This document shows, one piece after another, positions 1 to 5,386 of a DNA stretch of 5,554 nt (positions are counted from its first letter, which is position 1; each line of letters opens with the position of its first letter). This DNA is from Anaerolineaceae bacterium (GTDB lineage Bacteria > Chloroflexota > Anaerolineae > Anaerolineales > Anaerolineaceae). The notes beneath the pieces are model-generated. The model saw nothing but the letters and a program-made list of their open reading frames with translations, did not search any database and had not been told where the DNA came from. The position numbers and the translations under genes are program-made. The DNA lies in NCBI GenBank assembly GCA_003532515.1, contig DOEX01000129.1, positions 1-5,554 on the forward strand, given 5' to 3'.

Positions 1-24
1 CTACCAGCTACCAGCTACCAGCTA
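1..24 (-). repeat. Heptanucleotide tandem repeat (TAGCTGG)n, cut by window edge
   Basis: On the minus strand the epimerase stop codon TAG (22-24) is the first triplet of a 7-bp unit TAGCTGG. It is repeated three times in perfect register and followed by a further TAG at 1-3, where the window ends. Because 7 is not a multiple of 3, successive TAG triplets at 22-24, 15-17, 8-10 and 1-3 fall in all three reading frames, so the array stops translation in every minus-strand frame. The array may be longer to the left. Its role is unknown: it could be a neutral slippage repeat or a selected stop cassette. Confidence 0.85.
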
Positions 25-999
25 ATCTGTGATAATGTCTTTTGCCCAGGAGCGGTTGGCGAGATACCAGGAAACCAGGTTTTGCACGCCCTCTTGCAAC
101 CCGACCCGGGGTTCCCAGCCCAGCATGGCACGGGCTTTGCTGACATCGGCAACGTTGCTGAAGACATCCGCCGGATGGGCAGGCGCGTAAACACGATTAG
201 CTTTTTTGCCGAGGAGCTGCTCAAACATCTCCACGACCGCATTGATGCTCATCACTTCGTGACCACCCAGGTTGAAGACCTCGTAGCCCACATTTTTTAG
301 CGCCAGCAGGGTGCCGGCGGCAATATCATCCACATAGGTGAACCCGCGCGACTGCTCGCCGCTGCCATTGATGACCACAGGTCTACCCTCCGCGATCCAC
401 TGGCAAAAGCGGAACATGGACATATCGGGTCGACCAGCGGGACCATAGACGGTGAAGTAGCGCAGGATACTGATATCGATGCCGTAGAGGTGATGATAGG
501 AATAGGCGAAGGCTTCAGCGCCCTTCTTGCTGGCGGCGTAGGGAGCCAGGGGACGATCGGTGGGGGCGAGCTCGGAATGCGGTGGGGTGCCGTCGGCTCC
601 GTAGAGGCTGGAGGTGGAGGCAAGGATGAACTTGGGCACTTCCTGCCGGCGGGTGTATTCCAGCATGTTGAGCGTGCCGAGCGTGTTGGTGTAGAGGTAG
701 CCCCAGGGGTCGGACATGCTTTGGCGCACGCCAGCCATGGCAGCCAGGTTGATGACAGCCTGGGCATGCGGAACGGCTTGCGAAAGCTGATCGATGATCG
801 CCCGGTCGGTGATATCGGCTTTGAGGAAGGTGAAGGCGGGCTGCGGGAGCAGCTTTTCGAGGCGATGTTCCTTCATGCGCACGTCATAGGCAGCCGAAAG
901 GTTATCGACGCCAAAGACCTGGTGCCCTTGCGCCAGAAGAGCATCAGCAACCTTGGAACCGATGAAACCAGCCGCGCCGGTGACGATATAGGCACTCAT
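22..999 (-). CDS. UDP-glucuronate/UDP-N-acetylhexosaminuronate 4-epimerase-like NAD-dependent epimerase (extended SDR)
   Basis: This 325-residue protein is a cytoplasmic extended short-chain dehydrogenase/reductase that probably inverts C4 of a UDP-uronic acid using bound NAD. Visible motifs are the Rossmann loop TGAAGFIG (residues 7-14), the acidic strand-2 end VDNL (31-34), and the catalytic set T129 in ASTSSLYG, Y154 and K158 (YAASK). The segments AAYDVRMKEHRLEKL, RYFTVYGPAGRPDMSMF and RGFTYVDDI resemble UDP-glucuronate 4-epimerases (GAE/CapI type) more than GalE or dTDP-glucose dehydratases. Length is normal for the family. The start ATG overlaps the dehydrogenase stop by one base (TGATG), with an AGGTG Shine-Dalgarno candidate 11 nt upstream, so translational coupling is likely. 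The dehydrogenase next door would supply its uronate substrate. If that dehydrogenase uses UDP-GlcNAc, the product here would be UDP-GalNAc uronate (as in WbpP/TviC); if UDP-glucose, UDP-galacturonate. Fold and class are sure; the exact substrate is not. Confidence 0.93.
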   Translation of the reverse strand: MSAYIVTGAAGFIGSKVADALLAQGHQVFGVDNLSAAYDVRMKEHRLEKLLPQPAFTFLKADITDRAIIDQLSQAVPHAQAVINLAAMAGVRQSMSDPWGYLYTNTLGTLNMLEYTRRQEVPKFILASTSSLYGADGTPPHSELAPTDRPLAPYAASKKGAEAFAYSYHHLYGIDISILRYFTVYGPAGRPDMSMFRFCQWIAEGRPVVINGSGEQSRGFTYVDDIAAGTLLALKNVGYEVFNLGGHEVMSINAVVEMFEQLLGKKANRVYAPAHPADVFSNVADVSKARAMLGWEPRVGLQEGVQNLVSWYLANRSWAKDIITD

Positions 1000-2312
1000 C
1001 AGAGCTTGATCACCTTCAGGTTGGCTTTGGGCACGTCTTTGGTGGCGTTGCGTGCGTCAAAGACCAGTTGAGCTTTATCGACCACCATTTGGTAATCGAT
1101 CTTGGCGTGATTGGTGATGATGGCGACCAGATCGGCGTTCTCAACACTGGCGAGGAGGTCCTTTTCGGAGCTCATGAGAATGTTATCGAAGTCCAGTTCG
1201 GGCACGAAGGGGTCGTAGTAGGTAACGGTCGCACCCTTTTCGCGCAGGAGATGGATGATATCCAGGGCGGGGGATTCGCGCATATCGTTGATGTTGGGCT
1301 TGTAGGCGACACCGAGGATCAGCACCTTGCTGCCGTTTAGCGGCTTCTTGTAACGATTGAGGGCGTCCTGAATACGATTGACGACGTAGCGGGGCATGGC
1401 GGTGTTGATCTCAGAAGCCAGCTCAATGAAGCGCGCAGTGTAGTTGAGGGTTTTCATCTTCCAGGAGAGGTAAAGCGGGTCGATTGGGATGCAATGCCCG
1501 CCCAGACCCGGACCGGGGGTGAACTTCATGAAGCCAAAGGGTTTGGTGGCGGCAGCGTCGATCACTTCCCAGACATCCACGTCCAGGCGCTCGCACATTT
1601 GGGCAAGCTCGTTGACCATGGAGATGTTGATCATGCGGAAGGTGTTCTCGAGCAGTTTTGCCATTTCGGCCACTTCGGCGGTCGAGACGGTGACAACCGT
1701 TTCGATGGCTTGCTGGTACCAGGCTTTGGCAACTTCAGTGCAGGCAGGTGTTATGCCGCCCAGTACTTTGGGTGTGTTGACCGTGGTGTAATCTTTGCGA
1801 CCGGGGTCAACGCGTTCGGGCGAGAACGCCAGGAAGAAATCTTCACCAACCTGGAGCTTATTAATAGCGGTTAGCTTGGGAAGAACGAACTCGCGGGTTG
1901 TGCCGGGGTAAGTGCTGGACTCGAGCACGATAATCATGCTGCGATGCAGGTAAGGAGCGATTTGCTCACTGGCGCTGGCGATGAAGGACATATCGGGGTC
2001 GCCGGTTTTGCGCAAGGGTGTGGGAACGCAGATGGAAACGGCATCGATTTCGGCCAGCACGGAATAATCGGTGGTGGCACGCAGCCGACCGGAGTCGATA
2101 TGTTTGCGCAACTGGGCGTTGGTGATATCTGAGATGTAACTTTCACCACGGTTGATCATATCGACTTTTTCTTCGATGGGATCGATGCCGGTCACGTTGA
2201 AGCCAGCGTTGGCGAAGGTGATAGCCAGGGGTAACCCGACATAACCGAGACCGAGCACTGAGATGTTAGCACGTTTTTTCTGAATATCTTGAATTAGGTC
2301 TTCTTTTACCAT
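999..2312 (-). CDS. wbpA: UDP-glucose/GDP-mannose dehydrogenase family protein, probably UDP-N-acetylglucosamine 6-dehydrogenase (WbpA-like)
   Basis: This 437-residue cytoplasmic enzyme oxidises C6 of a UDP-sugar to a uronate in two NAD-dependent steps. The N-terminal NAD domain carries GLGYVG (21-26) and ID at 43-44. Further family motifs are VPTP (96-99), ESSTYPGTT (131-139), FSPERVDPG (163-171), and the central helix with K219 and N223. The catalytic cysteine is C274 in PGPGLGGHCIPIDPLYLSWK, and the C-terminal UDP-binding domain has GVAYKPNINDMRES (334-347). The GHCIPIDPLYLSWK form and ESSTYPGTT resemble the WbpA/TviB UDP-GlcNAc dehydrogenase branch more than Ugd, so a UDP-GlcNAc substrate is my preferred but unproven reading, and the symbol should be taken in that sense. 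A good Shine-Dalgarno GAGGT sits 4 nt upstream of the ATG. The stop overlaps the epimerase start by one base. The pair probably feeds a capsule, exopolysaccharide or cell-surface glycan; no glycosyltransferase is inside the window. Confidence 0.94.
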   Translation of the reverse strand: MVKEDLIQDIQKKRANISVLGLGYVGLPLAITFANAGFNVTGIDPIEEKVDMINRGESYISDITNAQLRKHIDSGRLRATTDYSVLAEIDAVSICVPTPLRKTGDPDMSFIASASEQIAPYLHRSMIIVLESSTYPGTTREFVLPKLTAINKLQVGEDFFLAFSPERVDPGRKDYTTVNTPKVLGGITPACTEVAKAWYQQAIETVVTVSTAEVAEMAKLLENTFRMINISMVNELAQMCERLDVDVWEVIDAAATKPFGFMKFTPGPGLGGHCIPIDPLYLSWKMKTLNYTARFIELASEINTAMPRYVVNRIQDALNRYKKPLNGSKVLILGVAYKPNINDMRESPALDIIHLLREKGATVTYYDPFVPELDFDNILMSSEKDLLASVENADLVAIITNHAKIDYQMVVDKAQLVFDARNATKDVPKANLKVIKL

Positions 2313-2316
2313 TATT

Positions 2317-2328
2317 ACCTCACAGAGG
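2317..2328 (-). promoter_or_regulatory. Shine-Dalgarno of the dehydrogenase gene inside a small hairpin
   Basis: Minus-strand GAGGT (2317-2321) is the ribosome-binding site, 4 nt before the ATG at 2312. Its GAGG pairs with CCTC 3 nt upstream (CCTC-TGT-GAGG, 2318-2328), giving a 4-bp stem that could partly mask the site. The stem is short, so any regulatory effect is speculative. Confidence 0.55.
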
Positions 2329-2337
2329 CTGCTTTTA

Positions 2338-3057
2338 TTAAAACAGGCTAAGTTGTTCCGGCGGCTTCTGTTCTTCTGATTCGGGTGGGATTGTTTTCTT
2401 AATGTCTGTACTACTTACCTGGGCAATGACTGCGGGTGTGATTTCAGGGGTTGAGGGCAGGACGACAGGTTCTGGATCCTTCCGGGTGGGAGGCAGGACG
2501 GTTTTGGTGCTGATGAATTTCTTTAAGCGGGCAAAATCTTCGATGAGGGTCTGACGAAGGGCAGGTTGATGCAAAGCAGCGGCAGGATGGTACATTGTGA
2601 CCACTTTCCGACCGTTGACATTATGGGTGCGCCCATGGATGGCGCTGATACGACCGTCGGTGACGAATTTTGCCATAGAGATACGACCGAGTGTGACAAT
2701 CACTTCAGGGTCAAGCAGAGCGATCTGCTCATCCAGATAGCGTTGGCAGGCTTTGAGCTCTTCGGGCAGTGGATCGCGGTTGTTGGGGGGACGGCATTTG
2801 ACCACATTGGTGATGTAGACTTGCTGTCGGTCCACACCGGCAGCCTGGAGCAGTTCGTCTAAAAATTGACCAGCCTGACCCACAAAAGGTTTGCCCAGGC
2901 GGTTTTCATGAAAACCGGGGGCTTCGCCGATGAACATAACGTCAACCTTGGAAGGACCTTCGCCCGGGACGGCATTCAACCGTTCTCTTGCCAGTTGGCA
3001 AAGTTGACATGTGCTGATTTCTTGACGAATTTCTTGTAATCTCTGTTCTGCAGGCAT
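2338..3057 (-). CDS. Family 4 (UDGa) iron-sulfur uracil-DNA glycosylase with C-terminal clamp-binding tail
   Basis: This enzyme removes uracil from DNA as the first step of base-excision repair. The four cluster cysteines of the family are present: C17 and C20 (CxxC), C88 in VVKCRPPNNR and C104. The active-site motif GEAPG (44-48) with GKPFVGQAG (55-63), N84, and YHPAAAL (156-162, H157) are typical of thermophile-type family 4 enzymes. The catalytic domain ends near residue 183. Beyond it is a tail of about 55 residues rich in Pro, Glu, Ser, Thr and Lys, predicted disordered, ending in QLSLF (2341-2355) immediately before the TAA stop. QL(S/D)LF is the consensus bacterial sliding-clamp (DnaN) binding motif. 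The gene follows rimI after 39 nt. Its Shine-Dalgarno is weak (GAG about 10 nt before the ATG), and a TAAAAT (3075-3080) in the gap has no acceptable -35 partner, so read-through from tsaE-tsaB-rimI is likely. Confidence 0.94.
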   Translation of the reverse strand: MPAEQRLQEIRQEISTCQLCQLARERLNAVPGEGPSKVDVMFIGEAPGFHENRLGKPFVGQAGQFLDELLQAAGVDRQQVYITNVVKCRPPNNRDPLPEELKACQRYLDEQIALLDPEVIVTLGRISMAKFVTDGRISAIHGRTHNVNGRKVVTMYHPAAALHQPALRQTLIEDFARLKKFISTKTVLPPTRKDPEPVVLPSTPEITPAVIAQVSSTDIKKTIPPESEEQKPPEQLSLF

Positions 3058-3096
3058 AGAAACACTCAGTAAGAATTTTACCGCAACCTATCTCTC

Positions 3097-3591
3097 TTAG
3101 AGGCAATTTGGTGGAAGGAAGTTCCTTAATTGGTCCTTATCCAAAGTTGGAAGGGTCAGCAAAAGTGCATCCTCCTGGTTATCCTGGTAATAATTTTTGC
3201 GAACGGCATCAACCTGGTAGCCGAAGCGCTCATAAAGCTTGATGGCGGGCAGGTTGCTCACCCGAACATCCAAAAGCGAGGTCTGAGCGCCACGATGAGC
3301 GGCGATGATGAGGGCATTGGCCAGGAGACCTGCCCCGATTCCTTTTTGGCGGTGGTCTGGGTGAACAGCGATGGTGGCAACGTGGGCTTCATCGACAACC
3401 AGCCAAACCACAATGGCACCCAGCACATTGCCAGAAAAGTCAACCGCAACCTGGCAGATGCTGTAAGTGGTGGTCAATTCGTATGCGAAGGTGTTTTTGG
3501 GCCAGGGTTCAGTGAAGCTGAGCTGATCCAGCAGGCTGACCATTGCTAAATCTTCCTGGCGCATGGGTCGGATCGTAAAGAGGTCGTCCAT
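3097..3591 (-). CDS. rimI: RimI-like ribosomal protein S18-alanine N-acetyltransferase (GNAT)
   Basis: This 164-residue GNAT acetyltransferase belongs to the group that uses acetyl-CoA to acetylate protein N-termini, classically Ala1 of ribosomal protein S18. Motif A, with the acetyl-CoA pyrophosphate loop, is ATIAVHPDHRQKGIGAGLL (72-90; R81-Q-K-G-I-G86). Motif B is LLDVRVSNLPAIKLYERFGY (106-125), and the RimI-type ending RKNYYQDNQEDALLL follows (131-145). Y120 aligns with the general acid Y115 of E. coli RimI; the position of the E. coli base E103 (LEVR) is D108 (LDVR) here. The start is supported by the typical IRPM-x-EDL opening, but no Shine-Dalgarno is visible in the 9 nt after the tsaB stop, so initiation probably depends on coupling with tsaB. 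The tsaE-tsaB-rimI order is widespread in bacteria, which supports RimI over another GNAT. Confidence 0.9.
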   Translation of the reverse strand: MDDLFTIRPMRQEDLAMVSLLDQLSFTEPWPKNTFAYELTTTYSICQVAVDFSGNVLGAIVVWLVVDEAHVATIAVHPDHRQKGIGAGLLANALIIAAHRGAQTSLLDVRVSNLPAIKLYERFGYQVDAVRKNYYQDNQEDALLLTLPTLDKDQLRNFLPPNCL

Positions 3592-3600
3592 ATTTTTGGG

Positions 3601-4269
3601 CTAATCTGGTACGTTGCTGAGGGTGTGCACGTAAATAGGTGAGAGGCTGACGATATCGTCAGCGTGTCCATCCTGCAACTTCTGCCAGGCAAGTTCTGCC
3701 AAAACCGAGGCTCTGCGAACGCAGAGAGAGGCTGGGGCGAGCTGAGAGGTCTTCCATTTGCGCCCCATTACCTGGCGATCTTCAGCGCCTATTTCGCCAA
3801 CTACGTAAACGGGTGAGGTGATGCTGGCAGCGATGGTTTTGATATCATCGACCTGGGTTTCAGTTATTTGACCCCAGCTGGGTCTGCTATAACGGAAGCG
3901 CGCCCAGGCAAAGCGACCCCGCCCAACCTTGAGCATGGCAATCATGGGACGGCGCAAACCGGGCTGTGAGGCGACCAGGACTTCGAGGGAAGGCACACCG
4001 GCGATGGGGAGGTTCTGACCGAGTGCAAGACCTTTTGCCGCACTGAGACCAATACGAAGACCGGTGAATGAGCCTGGACCAAGAGCAACGCCAATCCCGG
4101 TCAACTGGGAGGGCTTGACCTGGCATTTTGCAAGCATGTCTGCAATGGCAGGGACTAATTCGATGGTGTGATAATTTTGACTGCGCCAGTTATGCTCTGC
4201 CAGGATTTGGACGCCGTCATAGAGCGCTAAGCCGATCCATTGGGTGGAAGTGTCGATTGCTACTAACAT
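3601..4269 (-). CDS. tsaB: TsaB, tRNA t6A37 threonylcarbamoyltransferase complex dimerisation subunit
   Basis: TsaB is the catalytically inactive ASKHA-fold partner of TsaD in the TsaB-TsaD-TsaE complex that installs threonylcarbamoyl on A37 of tRNAs reading ANN codons. The protein has 222 residues from the chosen start, normal for the family. It opens with MLVAIDTST (1-9). The signature VALGPGSFTGLRIGLSAAKGLA (61-82) is canonical, and the family's C-terminal proline-aromatic patch appears as SPIYV (210-214). An in-frame ATG at 4327-4329 would add 20 residues inside tsaE. I reject it because the family begins at the AIDTS strand and because GGAG (4276-4279) lies 6 nt before the ATG at 4269. 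Only one base separates this ATG from the tsaE stop, so the two are translationally coupled. The usual mid-protein DAR(R) motif is LKVGRGRF here (113-120). Confidence 0.94.
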   Translation of the reverse strand: MLVAIDTSTQWIGLALYDGVQILAEHNWRSQNYHTIELVPAIADMLAKCQVKPSQLTGIGVALGPGSFTGLRIGLSAAKGLALGQNLPIAGVPSLEVLVASQPGLRRPMIAMLKVGRGRFAWARFRYSRPSWGQITETQVDDIKTIAASITSPVYVVGEIGAEDRQVMGRKWKTSQLAPASLCVRRASVLAELAWQKLQDGHADDIVSLSPIYVHTLSNVPD

Positions 4270-4270
4270 T

Positions 4271-4771
4271 TCAGGCTCCAAACAAAGCTTTCTGCAGCTT
4301 TTTAAGCAGTTGTTCGTATCGTTTGCCATTGGGGGTGAAAATGAGATGGCGTTGTTCGGGGTTGATCCAATTCATCTCAATCCACAGGTTCTCCTGGGGC
4401 AAACTGGTTTTCATTCGTTCAGCCCATTCCATTACCAAAACACCGTTGGTGAGAGCCTGGTCAATTTCCAGGATAGCACTGTCGAGGGGTTGGTCCGGGG
4501 TGAGGCGGTAGGCATCGGAGTGATAAAAGGTCATTCCGGTAGGGTGACGATATTCATTCATTATGACGTAGGTGGGGCTGGTAACCCGATCTGCTGAACC
4601 CCAACCCTGGACGATTCCGCGAACAAGGGTGGTTTTACCAGAGCCCAGGTCACCTTCCAGACAGACAACATCGCCGGTTTGTAAAAAATTACCTAACCGC
4701 ACGCCAACCCGCTGGGTTTGCTCGGCACTGTGGCTGAAAAATTCGAAGGCATGAGGCTTGAGAATAGGCAT
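4271..4771 (-). CDS. tsaE: TsaE, tRNA t6A biosynthesis ATPase
   Basis: TsaE is the P-loop ATPase that drives turnover of the TsaBD threonylcarbamoyl-transfer complex. The 166-residue protein has a Walker A loop GDLGSGKTT (40-48, K46), the family's SPTY switch element (65-68), HSDAYRL (84-90) and the Walker B-like VMEWAER (113-119). Length and motif spacing are typical. The ATG is the first possible start, because an in-frame TAA lies 12 nt upstream. The nearest purine-rich site, AGGA, is about 15 nt upstream, which is far, so initiation may be weak or use a short leader. The gene is the first of the six-gene run, with a -10 element about 25 nt ahead of it. It overlaps nothing and hands on to tsaB across a 1-nt gap. 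Confidence 0.95.
   Translation of the reverse strand: MPILKPHAFEFFSHSAEQTQRVGVRLGNFLQTGDVVCLEGDLGSGKTTLVRGIVQGWGSADRVTSPTYVIMNEYRHPTGMTFYHSDAYRLTPDQPLDSAILEIDQALTNGVLVMEWAERMKTSLPQENLWIEMNWINPEQRHLIFTPNGKRYEQLLKKLQKALFGA
4276..4279 (-). promoter_or_regulatory. Ribosome-binding site deciding the tsaB start
   Basis: Minus-strand GGAG lies within the last codons of tsaE, 6 nt before the ATG at 4267-4269. It fixes the tsaB start at MLVAIDTST rather than at the upstream in-frame ATG. Confidence 0.75.
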
Positions 4772-5007
4772 GATTTCGTGTATTTATCCTGGTGTGATTA
4801 TACCTTAAGGCATAACAAAATTGACCAGATTATGATTGCTCTTGGGCGGTTCGGACTTTTTTAAGCTTTCTTTGGAGCTTAAGCCACTCAGATTTTGAGT
4901 ATCGGTAACCAGAGTGACTTTTTATAGTCCGGATTAAAAATCCCACCTGGAAGACTCGACCAGAGCAGAAGAAAATCTATATAAGATTCGGATTGGTATC
5001 TAAATAC
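4772..5007. other. Non-coding stretch between the SWIM gene and tsaE
   Basis: No credible gene lies here on either strand. Besides the tsaE promoter it holds AT-rich hairpins: TTAAGCT/AGCTTAA (4861-4867 with 4876-4882, 8-nt loop), ACTCA/TGAGT (4886-4890 with 4896-4900) and GGATT/AATCC (4931-4935 with 4939-4943). None is followed by a T-run on the minus strand in the way of an intrinsic terminator, so how transcription from the SWIM gene ends is unclear. Confidence 0.6.
4797..4827 (-). promoter_or_regulatory. Candidate sigma-70 promoter for tsaE and the downstream genes
   Basis: Minus-strand TATAAT (4797-4802) is a perfect -10 box placed to start transcription near 4790, about 18 nt before tsaE. 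The -35 is poor: TGGTCA (4822-4827) matches TTGACA at four of six positions with a 19-nt spacer. An 8-bp palindrome CCTTAAGG (4803-4810) abuts the -10 and could be an operator or chance. The -10 is clear; the full promoter is only moderately supported. Confidence 0.5.
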
Positions 5008-5256
5008 TTATATTGAGATATTTTCGTGAGGACTCACCATGCCCTCAAGGATAAATTCCAGTCCCATCGTGTGGGCGCACATACTATGTGCCTGGAAGTA
5101 ATTACAAGTACAGCTCCACACCCCATCGTTGTAAGTAACGATATGGTCGTTATTTTCACCTTTAAATTTTGCTTCAAAATTGTTGAATTGGATGCGGTCG
5201 CGTTCTTCCGCATAGCGTTTAGCCTTCTCAATTTTACCGATTAATCCACTATCCAT
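5008..5256 (-). CDS. Small SWIM zinc-finger protein
   Basis: This 82-residue protein is essentially one SWIM domain. The zinc ligands are C49, C51, C60 and H62 in WSCTC-x8-CAH, preceded by a beta-strand HIVTYNDGVW (38-47) as in SWIM folds and followed by a short helix MGLEFILEGM (64-73). The N-terminal 25 residues are charged and probably helical. SWIM domains bind DNA or protein and normally sit inside larger proteins such as SWI2/SNF2 ATPases, MuDR-type transposases and MEKK1, so a stand-alone version is unusual. I recall similar short orphan proteins in Chloroflexota, but none with a known role. There is no signal peptide or membrane segment. GGAG (5267-5270) lies 10 nt before the ATG. The gene has its own promoter and structured leader, and is separated from tsaE by 236 nt. 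It is probably a nucleic-acid-binding accessory protein, which is inference only. Confidence 0.85.
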   Translation of the reverse strand: MDSGLIGKIEKAKRYAEERDRIQFNNFEAKFKGENNDHIVTYNDGVWSCTCNYFQAHSMCAHTMGLEFILEGMVSPHENISI

Positions 5257-5266
5257 TGTGTAGAGG

Positions 5267-5270
5267 CTCC
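5267..5270 (-). promoter_or_regulatory. Ribosome-binding site of the SWIM gene
   Basis: Minus-strand GGAG sits 10 nt before the ATG. It is part of AAACGGAG, an 8-mer that recurs 67 nt upstream in the same leader (5334-5341). Confidence 0.55.
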
Positions 5271-5284
5271 GTTTCTGGTGATAT

Positions 5285-5324
5285 AAACAAAAACACGCGC
5301 CAAGAATAGTCCGGCGAGTGTCTT
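5285..5324 (-). terminator. Intrinsic-terminator-like hairpin in the SWIM leader (attenuator or sRNA end)
   Basis: On the minus strand the arm AAGACACTCGCC (5324-5313) pairs with GGCGCGTGTTTT (5301-5290) as a 12-position stem with one mismatch and one G-U pair, around an 11-nt loop. The stem runs into TTTTTGTTT (5293-5285). This is the form of a rho-independent terminator, and it lies between the promoter at 5387-5415 and the SWIM start at 5256. It could attenuate SWIM expression or end a short RNA. Confidence 0.6.
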
Positions 5325-5380
5325 AGTTGAGAACTCCGTTTGAGCACAGGTGGTGCGTATCAAGCTAACTCCTGCATAGT
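5285..5380 (-). ncRNA. Candidate structured leader or small RNA upstream of the SWIM gene
   Basis: The predicted transcript begins near 5380, 7 nt after the -10, and would be about 95 nt long if it stops at the terminator-like hairpin. It contains a first hairpin at 5340-5363, in which TTGA and GCAC pair with GTGC and TCAA across a 3-nt bulge and a 5-nt loop. A short AGTT/AACT inverted repeat follows, then the terminator-like stem. I do not recognise it as a known riboswitch class. Its existence as a stable RNA is inferred only from the promoter-hairpins-U-run layout. Confidence 0.35.
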
Positions 5381-5386
5381 AACTTT

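Noticed and set aside
490..1071. Long plus-strand open frame opposite the epimerase (193 codons)
   Set aside because: It is glycine- and valine-rich, has no recognisable domain or ribosome-binding site, and lies wholly opposite well-supported genes; it is an antisense shadow.
3075..3080. TAAAAT as a -10 box for a separate glycosylase promoter
   Set aside because: The nearest -35-like sequence (TTGCCT) is 20 nt away and poor, so there is not enough support to call a promoter.
4270..4329. N-terminal 20-residue extension of TsaB from an upstream ATG
   Set aside because: The extension overlaps tsaE, does not resemble TsaB, and the internal ATG has its own GGAG at the right distance and starts at the conserved AIDTS strand.
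4861..4882. TTAAGCT/AGCTTAA hairpin as terminator of the SWIM gene
   Set aside because: The stem is AT-rich and on the minus strand is followed by A residues, not T; it does not fit an intrinsic terminator in the needed direction.
5026..5244. Plus-strand 72-codon open frame opposite the SWIM gene
   Set aside because: It mirrors the SWIM coding sequence, lacks a ribosome-binding site and has no domain, whereas the minus-strand frame has an intact CxC-x8-CxH zinc finger.
5360..5377. Five-residue leader peptide (MQELA) at the start of the SWIM transcript
   Set aside because: It begins within a few bases of the predicted transcription start, has no ribosome-binding site and shows no run of regulatory codons; likely chance.
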